64,000 bases of DNA from Pedobacter helvus (GTDB lineage Bacteria > Bacteroidota > Bacteroidia > Sphingobacteriales > Sphingobacteriaceae). This document shows positions 1 to 7,915 of this stretch, piece after piece. Numbering within the stretch: position 1 is the first letter of the stretch; each line of letters starts with the position of its first letter. The notes beneath the pieces were generated by a model, which saw only the letters and a list, made by a program, of their open reading frames with translations, did no database searches and was not told the origin of the DNA. A program made the position numbers and the translations under genes. The stretch is taken from NCBI RefSeq assembly GCF_005925325.1, contig NZ_SRMP01000002.1:710541-774540 (forward strand), read 5' to 3'.

Positions 1-1
1 C

Positions 2-400
2 GCGTTAATCTTTCCTTTCATCTTTGATGGAATTTTGCCGCTTTACGTATGGCCATTGCTGTTTGTGATTTCTCTTTTGGGTTGTATCATTGGTACTTAT
101 GCAGCACCAGCTACCGATACCGAAATTTTAAAATCATTTTATACTACTGTAAAACCTTGGGGTTTCTGGAAACCTGTTCACGATTTGGTGAAAGTGGGTG
201 AACCAAATTTTCAAGCTAACAAAAGATTTGGATTGGATATGTTTAATGTTTCGCTCGGAATTATTGCCCAATGTTGCCTTACATTACTGCCAATGTATTT
301 GGTGATGTGGATGAAACTGCCACTTGTGGTGGTAATTTCTATCCTATTCATCATTGTGATGATCCTAAAAAAAACCTGGTGGAACAAATTAGAAAACTAA
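2..400 (+). CDS. Sodium:solute symporter, C-terminal fragment
   Basis: The frame is open from the first bases of the window, so this is the 3' end of a longer gene whose start lies upstream. The visible 132 or so residues are very hydrophobic, with three likely membrane segments (around GILPLYVWPLLFVISLLG, the stretch before the MWMKLPL motif, and VVVISILFIIVMIL) and a basic tail KKTWWNKLEN. This pattern resembles the C-terminus of SSS-family Na+/solute symporters in Bacteroidota sugar operons. It lies 31 bp before the GH130 gene and probably shares its operon. In Bacteroides fragilis a symporter gene also accompanies mannosylglucose phosphorylase, so import of a mannose-containing disaccharide is a reasonable guess. 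The substrate cannot be read from this fragment. Confidence 0.75.
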   Translation, partial: ALIFPFIFDGILPLYVWPLLFVISLLGCIIGTYAAPATDTEILKSFYTTVKPWGFWKPVHDLVKVGEPNFQANKRFGLDMFNVSLGIIAQCCLTLLPMYLVMWMKLPLVVVISILFIIVMILKKTWWNKLEN

Positions 401-431
401 ATTAACACTTGATAATATTAACTTATAAATT

Positions 432-1616
432 ATGAATTTGCATTTTGAGAAGAGGTTAAGCGAACTACAGCAAGCTCATTTTGATTTAATTACTACAGAA
501 AACCGCAAGCAGGGGTTGGGGAATGGCATTTTCGATAGATATGAAAATCCAGTACTCACGGCAGCGCATACGCCATTAAATTGGAGATACGATCTAAATC
601 CGCAAACCAATCCTTACTTAATGGAACGTTTCGGAATCAATGCCACATTTAATGCTGGTGCTATCCTTTTCAATGGTAAATTTTTGATGGTTGTTCGTGT
701 AGAAGGTAACGATCGTAAGTCGTTTTTTGCAGTGGCCGAGAGCGATAATGGTATCGATAACTTCAAGTTTTGGGATTACCCGATAGTTATTCCGGAAACC
801 AACGAACCTGATACGAATGTTTATGATATGCGCTTGATTGAGCATGAAGATGGCTGGGTGTACGGTTTGTTCTGCACCGAAAGAAAAGATCCGAATGCGG
901 CTGAAGGAGATCATACTTCGGCAATAGCCCAATGCGGGATTGTAAGAACCAAAGATTTGAAGAAATGGCAGCGTTTGCCAGACCTTAAAACTTCTTCAGC
1001 TCAACAACGAAACGTAGTACTTCACCCAGAATTTGTGGATGGCAAGTACGCTTTTTACACGCGTCCGCAAGATAGTTTTATCGAAGCTGGTAAAGGTGGC
1101 GGCATAGGTTTCGGATTATGTGATGACATTGAAAATCCGATAATTGAAAATGAAAAAGTGATTGATCATAGAGTTTACCACACTATTGCTGAAGGTAAAA
1201 ATGGTTTGGGTCCGGCACCAATCAAAACCGAAAAAGGGTGGTTGCACTTGGCGCATGGCGTACGCAATACTGCCGCAGGGCTACGTTATGTATTGTACCT
1301 ATTTATGACGGATTTAAAAGATATATCAAAAGTAATTTATAAGCCTGCTGGCTATTTTATGGCGCCACAGGGCGATGAAAGAATTGGTGATGTGTCTAAT
1401 GTCTTATTTAGTAATGGATGGATACAAAACGGCGATGATGTCTATATCTACTATGCTTCATCAGATACAAGAATGCATGTTGCCACCAGTACCTTAGATA
1501 AATTGGTAGATTATGCAATGAACACACCCGAAGATGGGTTTAGGTCTGCCGAATCTGTAAATACCATTTCTAGTCTTATTTCAAAAAATGAAAGCCTAGC
1601 AGTTCCATCAAAGTGA
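432..1616 (+). CDS. 4-O-beta-D-mannosyl-D-glucose phosphorylase (GH130)
   Basis: This 394-residue protein follows the GH130 subfamily 1 mannosylglucose phosphorylase pattern along its whole length: PVLTAAHTP near residue 40, [16 protein letters not shown] near 64, the NVYDMRL motif with the likely proton-donor Asp132, [14 protein letters not shown], and [10 protein letters not shown] with [14 protein letters not shown] near the C-terminus. The family cleaves beta-1,4-mannosyl-glucose with phosphate to give mannose 1-phosphate and glucose. There is no signal peptide, so it acts in the cytoplasm, after import. Length is typical of the family. It follows the symporter fragment by 31 bp and precedes secreted polysaccharide enzymes by 40 bp, which suggests the last intracellular step of a polysaccharide pathway. 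Another GH130 specificity, such as mannobiose, is less likely given the close motif match. Confidence 0.9.
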   Translation: MNLHFEKRLSELQQAHFDLITTENRKQGLGNGIFDRYENPVLTAAHTPLNWRYDLNPQTNPYLMERFGINATFNAGAILFNGKFLMVVRVEGNDRKSFFAVAESDNGIDNFKFWDYPIVIPETNEPDTNVYDMRLIEHEDGWVYGLFCTERKDPNAAEGDHTSAIAQCGIVRTKDLKKWQRLPDLKTSSAQQRNVVLHPEFVDGKYAFYTRPQDSFIEAGKGGGIGFGLCDDIENPIIENEKVIDHRVYHTIAEGKNGLGPAPIKTEKGWLHLAHGVRNTAAGLRYVLYLFMTDLKDISKVIYKPAGYFMAPQGDERIGDVSNVLFSNGWIQNGDDVYIYYASSDTRMHVATSTLDKLVDYAMNTPEDGFRSAESVNTISSLISKNESLAVPSK

Positions 1617-1656
1617 AAAGAGTTATTAATAATAGTTAGTTATTGAAGATGCAATT

Positions 1657-3111
1657 ATGAGAAAAGCCATTCAGATTTTTATTTTATCAGCACTAGTAGC
1701 GAGCACTGGTTTAGTAGCAAAAGCTCAGGAGAAAAAGCAAGTTAAACCTAAAGAACTGCTCAATAAAAAAGCAAACGGTTTTAAAGGGATTTGGTACATG
1801 ATACAACCTACCGGAAACGAGTATGCCTACAAATATAGCGGCGGCTTGGGTACTTATCCTGCAAACCACAGGCCTTTTGCCATTTATGCTGAAGAAGTAA
1901 ATAAAACATTTTTCTGTTATGGCGGCACCAACGAGAAGAATAATACCCTGTTGCATACCATTTCATCTTACGATCATGCTACTAAAATGGTTGCCAATCC
2001 AACTATTGTGTTAGATAAAAAAACTGTTGATGCGCATGACAATCCGGTAATTTCTATCGATTCGTTAGGTTACATTTGGATGTTTTCTACTTCGCATGGA
2101 GTAGAGCGTCCTTCTTATATTTCTAAATCTGTGAAGCCTTACGATATAGAAAAATTTGAATTGGTAAACGCTACCGAAGACGTGAAAGGAGTGGAAACAC
2201 CATTCACCAACTTCTCTTATTTCCAAGTTTATTACGAAAAAGGAAAAGGCTTTTTAGCGCTTTTTTCGAGATACGATGAAAATGCCAGACGTGTGATTGG
2301 TTTCAATACCAGTAAAGATGGCCAAAAATGGGACAAATGGAAAGTAATTGGCAACATAGAGGGTGGCCACTATCAGGTGAGTGCCAAAGTTGGTGGTAAA
2401 ATAGCGGTAGCTTTCGATTATCACCCAGATGGAAAAGGCTTAGATTACAGAACAAATTTGTACTACCTCGAATCATCAAACTGGGGCAAAACCTGGCAAA
2501 CGATGGATGGTAAAAATCCGGAACTTCCTTTAACAAGCAGAGATAATATTGCCCTGGTTAAGGATTTCACTTCGTTAAAGTTAAACAACTACCTTTTAGA
2601 TGTAAATTTGGATGAAGATGGCAAACCCTTGATCTTGACCGTCACTAGTAAAGGCCCGCAACCAGGCCCGCAAAATGGGCCAAGAGATTGGCACTTTTTC
2701 TACACCGATAAAAAAACAAACACTTGGAAGAGCACGGTAATTACATCGTCGGATAGTAATTACGATATGGGCTCTATCTACGCAGAAGGCAAAAAGCAAC
2801 TTAGGGTAATTGGCCCAACAGCAACTGGACCGCAAGCTTATAATCCTGGCGGCGATGTAGTTTCTTGGGTTAGCAAAAATTACGGTAAAACGTGGAAGGC
2901 AGCCAAACAGCTCACCAAAAACAGTGAAATGAACCATTCTTACGTACGTAAACCAAACTTCGCCAAAGATGATTTTTACGGTTTCTGGGCCGATGGAAAC
3001 GGTCGTAAACCCTCAGAATCTAACTTGTACTTTACCAACAAAAAGGGCGATGTGTTCAAATTGCCAAGAACAATGACTGGCAGTCAGGTTGCAGTAGAGA
3101 AACTAAAGTAA
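1657..3111 (+). CDS. Secreted BNR_4 beta-propeller protein, possible polysaccharide lyase
   Basis: This 484-residue protein has a signal peptide (hydrophobic run ending near AKAQ, residues 1-23) followed by repeated propeller-like blades. Motifs such as FKGIWYM, the GGLGTYPANH loop and VDAHDNPVISID are typical of the BNR_4 family (PF15892). That family includes the fold of PL24/PL25 ulvan lyases, in which a His in a DxHN-type loop contributes to catalysis; the His of DAHDN here is a candidate. The next gene is a GH88 unsaturated glucuronidase, which removes exactly the terminal unsaturated uronate that a lyase would create, so a lyase role is a fair inference. It could instead be a hydrolase or a binding protein. 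No activity can be assigned from sequence alone. It acts in the periplasm or outside the cell. Confidence 0.72.
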   Translation: MRKAIQIFILSALVASTGLVAKAQEKKQVKPKELLNKKANGFKGIWYMIQPTGNEYAYKYSGGLGTYPANHRPFAIYAEEVNKTFFCYGGTNEKNNTLLHTISSYDHATKMVANPTIVLDKKTVDAHDNPVISIDSLGYIWMFSTSHGVERPSYISKSVKPYDIEKFELVNATEDVKGVETPFTNFSYFQVYYEKGKGFLALFSRYDENARRVIGFNTSKDGQKWDKWKVIGNIEGGHYQVSAKVGGKIAVAFDYHPDGKGLDYRTNLYYLESSNWGKTWQTMDGKNPELPLTSRDNIALVKDFTSLKLNNYLLDVNLDEDGKPLILTVTSKGPQPGPQNGPRDWHFFYTDKKTNTWKSTVITSSDSNYDMGSIYAEGKKQLRVIGPTATGPQAYNPGGDVVSWVSKNYGKTWKAAKQLTKNSEMNHSYVRKPNFAKDDFYGFWADGNGRKPSESNLYFTNKKGDVFKLPRTMTGSQVAVEKLK

Positions 3112-3147
3112 ATGCCTTCAAATTCTTCAAATCAAAAAATAAAGCTG

Positions 3148-4377
3148 ATGTACAAGATTAACTTTAAAACTTTTGTCGTGGCTTCTGCACTGGTTGTTTG
3201 TTGCTTGTCAGAGAGTTTTGCACAAAAGAAATTGGATACTGCATTCTTAAATCAACAACTTAATGACGCAGTATCGCAAATTAAAGTGCTGGCTACAAAA
3301 ACACCAGAACACTTATTGCCGAGAAGTTTTGAAAAGGGTAAATCTACACATTCCGAAAGTGGTTGGTGGACATCGGGATTTTACCCGGGTACGCTACTTT
3401 ATTTGTATGAATATTCAAAAGATCGAGAATTGTTAACCTTAGCCAAGCAGAAGCTTAAACTGCTTGAAAAAGAGCAGTTCAATGAAACTACGCACGATCT
3501 AGGGTTTATGTTGTACTGCAGTTTCGGTAATATGATGCGTATTACTGGCGATACCGCTACCTACAAGCCTATTTTATTAACTGGCGCAAAGTCGCTAGCT
3601 ACACGTTACAGCCCCATCACTAAAACCATTCGCTCTTGGGATTTTGATAATTTTCCTGTAATCATCGATAACATGATGAACTTGGAGTTTTTGACTGCTG
3701 CGGCCCGTTTGGGTGGCGAAAAAAGGCTTCATGATATTGCCGTAACCCATGCCAATACCACCATGAAAGAACATTATCGCAAAGATATGAGCTGTTACCA
3801 CGTGGTAGATTATAATCCTAAAGATGGCTCAGTAATCAAGAAGAAAACTAACCAAGGCGCTTTTGACGAGTCGGCTTGGGCTAGGGGACAGGCTTGGGGT
3901 TTATATGGTTACGCCATGATGTATCGCGAAACTGGAAATAAGAAATATTTGAAGTTTGCCAATAAAATTGCAAAGTACATGCTCAAACATCCAAATATGC
4001 CTAAAGATTTAATTCCTTATTGGGATTTTAATGCACCAAATTTACCCGATACCAGTAAATATGCTGCCTACCGCACGAATAGAGAAGCGTCTACGGCTTC
4101 GTTAATGGCTTCTGCATTTTTAGAAATGAGCACGCAGGTAAAAGGAAAGCTTAGCAAAGAATACTTCGATCTTGCTACCACCATCATCCAAAATTTAAGC
4201 GCTCCAACTTACAAAGCTGCACTTGGCGATAATGGCGGGTATTTATTAAAATATAGTGTGGGTAACATTCCAGCTAAAAGCGAAATTGATGTTCCACTTA
4301 CCTATGCAGATTATTATTATGTAGAAGCGCTGTTGCGTTACAAGCGTTTGTTAGCTGGCAGAAAAGTTGTAGATTAA
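3148..4377 (+). CDS. GH88 unsaturated glucuronyl hydrolase
   Basis: The product is about 409 residues if it starts at 3148, where a clean signal peptide begins (MYKINFKTF... ending AFAQ or SFAQ). An upstream in-frame ATG at 3112, directly abutting the previous stop codon, would add a polar 12-residue leader and seems less likely. The protein is an (alpha/alpha)6-barrel enzyme of family GH88. I see the HDLGF motif (Asp117) and VIIDNMMNL (Asp174), which correspond to the two catalytic aspartates of unsaturated glucuronyl hydrolases, and ESAWARGQAWGLYG near residue 240. The family removes the 4,5-unsaturated uronic acid left by polysaccharide lyases through hydration of the double bond. This position after a BNR_4 protein supports a lyase-GH88 pair. 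GH105 is the main alternative, but the motifs fit GH88 better. Confidence 0.85.
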   Translation: MYKINFKTFVVASALVVCCLSESFAQKKLDTAFLNQQLNDAVSQIKVLATKTPEHLLPRSFEKGKSTHSESGWWTSGFYPGTLLYLYEYSKDRELLTLAKQKLKLLEKEQFNETTHDLGFMLYCSFGNMMRITGDTATYKPILLTGAKSLATRYSPITKTIRSWDFDNFPVIIDNMMNLEFLTAAARLGGEKRLHDIAVTHANTTMKEHYRKDMSCYHVVDYNPKDGSVIKKKTNQGAFDESAWARGQAWGLYGYAMMYRETGNKKYLKFANKIAKYMLKHPNMPKDLIPYWDFNAPNLPDTSKYAAYRTNREASTASLMASAFLEMSTQVKGKLSKEYFDLATTIIQNLSAPTYKAALGDNGGYLLKYSVGNIPAKSEIDVPLTYADYYYVEALLRYKRLLAGRKVVD

Positions 4378-4392
4378 GGTTTATTTGAAGAA

Positions 4393-5523
4393 ATGAGAAG
4401 TACTTTTTTTATCCTTTGTTTCCTATGCCTGTGTGTGGGTGTTTCTGCACAAAAACCGAAACATCTAATAACAGTTGAAAATACATCAAAATTTAACCGT
4501 AGCGAACTGGTGCGGGTAAGCTGGGCAGATGTGCTGAAAGTTTATCCCACAATTGATACTGCAAATTTTCAGGTAATCAATAAGGCTACTGCTGGTCAAC
4601 TTCCTTATCAACTAGAAAAACTGGGAGGTGCCGAGGTAAGGTTCTTGTTACTGCAAGTGGCTATCAAAGCCAAAAGTAAATTGGAATTGCAGTTATCAAA
4701 AGGGAAACCAAATCCGCCAGTAACTAAAACTTACGGGCGTTATGTGCCAGAACGTAAAGATGATTTTGCTTGGGAAAACGATAAAATTGCCTTTAGAATG
4801 TATGGTAAGGCACTCGAAGGTACCAATGAGAATGCTCACGGAATGGATGTTTGGGTAAAGCGAACATCAGACATGGTAATTAACAAACGTTACAAAGTAG
4901 ATAACTACCATAAAGACCACGGCGATGGTTTAGATTACTACAGCGTGGGCACAACTTTGGGTGCTGGAGATATGGCTCCGTATTTGGCAGATACAGTTTG
5001 GTATTTGGGCAATTACCGCTCGTACAAGGTGTTAGATAATGGTCCTCTGCGTACTTCTTTTCAATTAATTTACGATGAAGCTTCGGCTAATGGCATTAAA
5101 ATAAAGGTAACTAAGCAGATTTCAATTGATGCGGGTTCACAGCTCAACAAAGTTGAAAATACTTACAGTTTTAACGAACAAACAGCATTGCCTGTAGCCG
5201 TTGGTTTAGCTACTAGAAAAGAAGAAAAGAAGGATGTTTTTACTGACGCTAAAGCTGGCATTTTAAGCTATTGGGAGCCAGTTCATGGTGCAGACGGCAT
5301 AACTGGTGTGGGTGCTATTTTCTTGAAAACTCCCATTCAAATTAAACAGAAACATAATCAGTTGTTAGGAATTGGTGTTGCGAAAGCCAATCAACCCATA
5401 ATTTATTATACTGGAGCCGCTTGGAACAAAGCAGGCGAAATTACGGATAGCGTACAGTGGTTTAAATATATAAGGGATTTTAACGAGAAATTAAAGCGAC
5501 CATTGAGGGTTAAGGTGAAGTAA
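4393..5523 (+). CDS. Secreted DUF4861 protein
   Basis: The 376-residue product has a signal peptide (hydrophobic core FFILCFLCLCVGVSA, cut near AQKP). The rest matches the DUF4861 family: the N-terminal ITVENTSKFNRSELVRVSW strand, then RYVPERKDDFAWENDKIAFR, a central GMDVWVKR, DHGDGLDYYSVG and a C-terminal beta-rich part with YYTGAAW. DUF4861 proteins occur in Bacteroidota polysaccharide loci and have no settled function. The aromatic and acidic DHGDGLDYY stretch looks like a ligand or metal site. It ends the operon, 15 bp after the GH88 gene, and probably acts on the same uronate-containing glycan in the periplasm. I would not name a reaction for it. Confidence 0.75.
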   Translation: MRSTFFILCFLCLCVGVSAQKPKHLITVENTSKFNRSELVRVSWADVLKVYPTIDTANFQVINKATAGQLPYQLEKLGGAEVRFLLLQVAIKAKSKLELQLSKGKPNPPVTKTYGRYVPERKDDFAWENDKIAFRMYGKALEGTNENAHGMDVWVKRTSDMVINKRYKVDNYHKDHGDGLDYYSVGTTLGAGDMAPYLADTVWYLGNYRSYKVLDNGPLRTSFQLIYDEASANGIKIKVTKQISIDAGSQLNKVENTYSFNEQTALPVAVGLATRKEEKKDVFTDAKAGILSYWEPVHGADGITGVGAIFLKTPIQIKQKHNQLLGIGVAKANQPIIYYTGAAWNKAGEITDSVQWFKYIRDFNEKLKRPLRVKVK

Positions 5524-5614
5524 TAAAATACATAAACTTTTAGTGCTAGCCATCTTGTCATTCACGCGTTAGCAGGGATCTAAAAGCGAACAGATTCTTC
5601 ATAAACTCAGTTTA

Positions 5615-6484
5615 TTAATCAGGAATAAAAGATCTTTGATATTGTAGTGGACTTTTTCCCGTCACCTTTTTAAAGCACTTATGAAAGCTCGCAAAGTTGT
5701 TAAAGCCGCTTTCAAAACAAACTTCGTTAATTCTGAACTTGTTTTCTATCAGTAGTTTGCAGGCCTGTCCAACACGAATTTCGTTCACAAAATCGGTATA
5801 GTTCTTTCTACTTCTTGATTTAAAAAACTTGCAAAAGGTATTCGGACTAACTTTGGCTACTTCGGCAATTTCGGCTAAAGTTATTTTTTGTTTGTAATGA
5901 TTTAGGGTGTAGTTGTAGATGTTTTGGATTTGATCTTGCTCTTCGCGAAGGTAATTGTACTTAAAGCCCATAGAGGCAATTGCATACAATTCGTTGTTTT
6001 GGCTACTGATTTCAAACAACGCTTCCAACAAATATAGTAGTCGCTTATTGTGTTCTGTTTCCACCGTTTTTTCCATAAGATGGATGACATTGTTGATATT
6101 CGGCAGTTTGATTTGTAGTCCTCTCGATGAATTTGAAATCAGCTTTTTCAGCTCCCTGTTTTCTGGAACTTCCAAAAAATGCTGTCCTAAAAAATGAGGA
6201 TGAAAGTGGATCACGTAAACATCTGCAGATTTGCCTTCCTCAGCAAAATAGTCATGATCAAACCGCCAGTAGTGCGGCAAATTTGAACCAACCAAAACTA
6301 CGTCGCCACTTGTAAACCTGCTGATTTGATCACCAATAAATTGTGTGCCTTCGCCTTCCTTAAAATAAACAAGTTCTAGCTCTTCGTGATAATGCCAAAT
6401 GCTATTCACCGTTGGTGTCAAATCCCTACGTGCGCTAAAGCTTTCAATTTCTGGTGACTGTATTTTTAATAGTTTAGGCTTCAT
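5615..6484 (-). CDS. AraC-family regulator, probable control of the deoxysugar operon
   Basis: The 289-residue protein has an N-terminal cupin-like sensor (HYHEELELVYFKEGEGTQFIGDQI, a typical AraC arm and sugar pocket, split here for length as HYHEELELVY and FKEGEGTQF) and a C-terminal double helix-turn-helix (ITLAEIAEVAKVSPNTF and FRINEVCFESGFNNFASFH, ending GKSPLQYQR). It is transcribed divergently from the fucP operon with 150 bp between the two starts, and convergently with the DUF4861 gene. Divergent placement makes it the best candidate activator of the fucP operon and perhaps of the polysaccharide operon. The effector is probably the sugar or an intermediate, by inference. The ATG at 6484 gives a full-length cupin domain. 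Confidence 0.85.
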   Translation of the reverse strand: MKPKLLKIQSPEIESFSARRDLTPTVNSIWHYHEELELVYFKEGEGTQFIGDQISRFTSGDVVLVGSNLPHYWRFDHDYFAEEGKSADVYVIHFHPHFLGQHFLEVPENRELKKLISNSSRGLQIKLPNINNVIHLMEKTVETEHNKRLLYLLEALFEISSQNNELYAIASMGFKYNYLREEQDQIQNIYNYTLNHYKQKITLAEIAEVAKVSPNTFCKFFKSRSRKNYTDFVNEIRVGQACKLLIENKFRINEVCFESGFNNFASFHKCFKKVTGKSPLQYQRSFIPD

Positions 6485-6634
6485 CTCAAATCAATTAAAA
6501 ATCAACTATTTTGATAGCATTTGTATCAATGAAATCAATTTTAAGACAAAATAGCTTAATAAATTGGCAATTGCAGATATTTTTTAACTCTTTTTTTGTA
6601 CTTAATTTGTAATACAACCAACATAAACCAAACA

Positions 6635-7915
6635 ATGAACATTAATAACCCACCCCTCATAGAACAAGATGTGTCTGCGCCAATTTCCCGCAAGGAGTAT
6701 CTTTTTCCGCTGATATTAATTACCAGTTTATTCTTTTTTTGGGGCTTTGTACATAACCTCGATCCAATTCTAATTCCGCATCTCCGCAAAGCATTTAAGT
6801 TGACCGATTTGGAATCTTCGTTGGTAGATTTCTCTGTTTTCATCGCTTATTTCGTAATGGCCATGCCCGCAGGTTATCTCATGCGCAAATGGGGCTACAA
6901 GACCGGAATTATTGTTGGTTTACTACTATTTGGTATTGGTTCGTTGTTGTTTATTCCAGCTGCAGATACAAAAATGTACGCTTTCTTCTTAGGGGCGCTC
7001 TTTGTGATTGCTTGCGGCTTAGCGGTATTAGAAACAGCAGCAAACCCTTATGTGACTATTTTAGGTCCACCGCAAACGGCAGATTTTAGGCTTAATTTCT
7101 CGCAATCTTTCAATGGATTGGCGGCTTTTTTGGCACCAATTGTAGGTGCGAAGTTTATATTTACCGAAGCTGGCTACACCGAAGCGCAAGTTGTGGCAAT
7201 GACACCTCAAGCATACGACGCCTATGTAACCGCAGAAGCAGCCAGCGTTAAAGGTCCGTACACCGTTTTGGGAATTATCATTTTGGTGGTGCTTGTACTG
7301 TTCATTTTCACTAAGCTTCCAGATATCAAATCAGACCCAAAAGAAGGTAAATCTAAAGTCAGTGATGCGCTAAAATTCATCAATTTAAGATGGGGAATAT
7401 TGGCGCAGTTCTTTTACGTAGGTGCACAGGTTTGTGTGTTGAGTTTTTTTGTGCGTTTTGTGGTGGTTTCTGCCAATATCGACGAAAAAGCGGCCGCAGT
7501 TTATGCGGGCTTTGCGGGTTTAGCTTTTATGTTGGGACGCTTTGTAGGTACATTCTTTATGAAGTATATCTCCTCGAGAAAGCTGCTTTCTATCTATGCG
7601 GTTATCTGTATGTTGTTAACGTTGGTAGCCATCTTGGGCGAAGGTGCTGTAACCATCTACGCTTTAATTGGCGTGTCGTTCTTCATGTCCATCATGTTTC
7701 CAACTATATTCTCTTTGGGCATTAGCGGATTGGGCGAACACACCAAAACTGGTTCATCATTAATTGTGATGTCTATTGTTGGTGGTGCTATTTTGCCTTT
7801 GGCGCTAGGCTATATTTCAGACGTTACTGCAAGTATCCAATATGGTTATGCGGTGCCGTTAGTCTGCTTTTTTGTGGTGTTCTTATTTGCTAAAAATGTT
7901 AAAGCTGCTATATAG
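6635..7915 (+). CDS. fucP: L-fucose:H+ symporter-type MFS permease
   Basis: I start this 426-residue protein at the ATG at 6635 (MNINNPPL); a TTG at 6596 would add 13 residues of doubtful sequence. It is a 12-segment MFS sugar permease of the FucP family. Typical motifs are FFFWGFVHNLDPILIP in helix 1, FSVFIAYFVMAMPAGYLMRK, GLAVLETAANPY, which carries a conserved Glu, and LNFSQSFNGLA. The family imports L-fucose or a related 6-deoxyhexose with a proton. It is the first gene of an operon whose stop codon directly abuts the next ATG (7916), which implies translational coupling. Transport of L-rhamnose or another sugar is possible, since FucP-family members differ in substrate. Confidence 0.85.
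   Translation: MNINNPPLIEQDVSAPISRKEYLFPLILITSLFFFWGFVHNLDPILIPHLRKAFKLTDLESSLVDFSVFIAYFVMAMPAGYLMRKWGYKTGIIVGLLLFGIGSLLFIPAADTKMYAFFLGALFVIACGLAVLETAANPYVTILGPPQTADFRLNFSQSFNGLAAFLAPIVGAKFIFTEAGYTEAQVVAMTPQAYDAYVTAEAASVKGPYTVLGIIILVVLVLFIFTKLPDIKSDPKEGKSKVSDALKFINLRWGILAQFFYVGAQVCVLSFFVRFVVVSANIDEKAAAVYAGFAGLAFMLGRFVGTFFMKYISSRKLLSIYAVICMLLTLVAILGEGAVTIYALIGVSFFMSIMFPTIFSLGISGLGEHTKTGSSLIVMSIVGGAILPLALGYISDVTASIQYGYAVPLVCFFVVFLFAKNVKAAI

Noticed and set aside
618..932. Leftward frame inside the GH130 gene and the many similar frames inside other genes
   Set aside because: They are complements or shifted readings of well-supported genes with no family likeness of their own.
5540..5600. A possible repeat shared between the gap after DUF4861 and the gap near 14400 (GCGTTAGC with AGGGA)
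   Set aside because: Only short words match and there is no shared hairpin.
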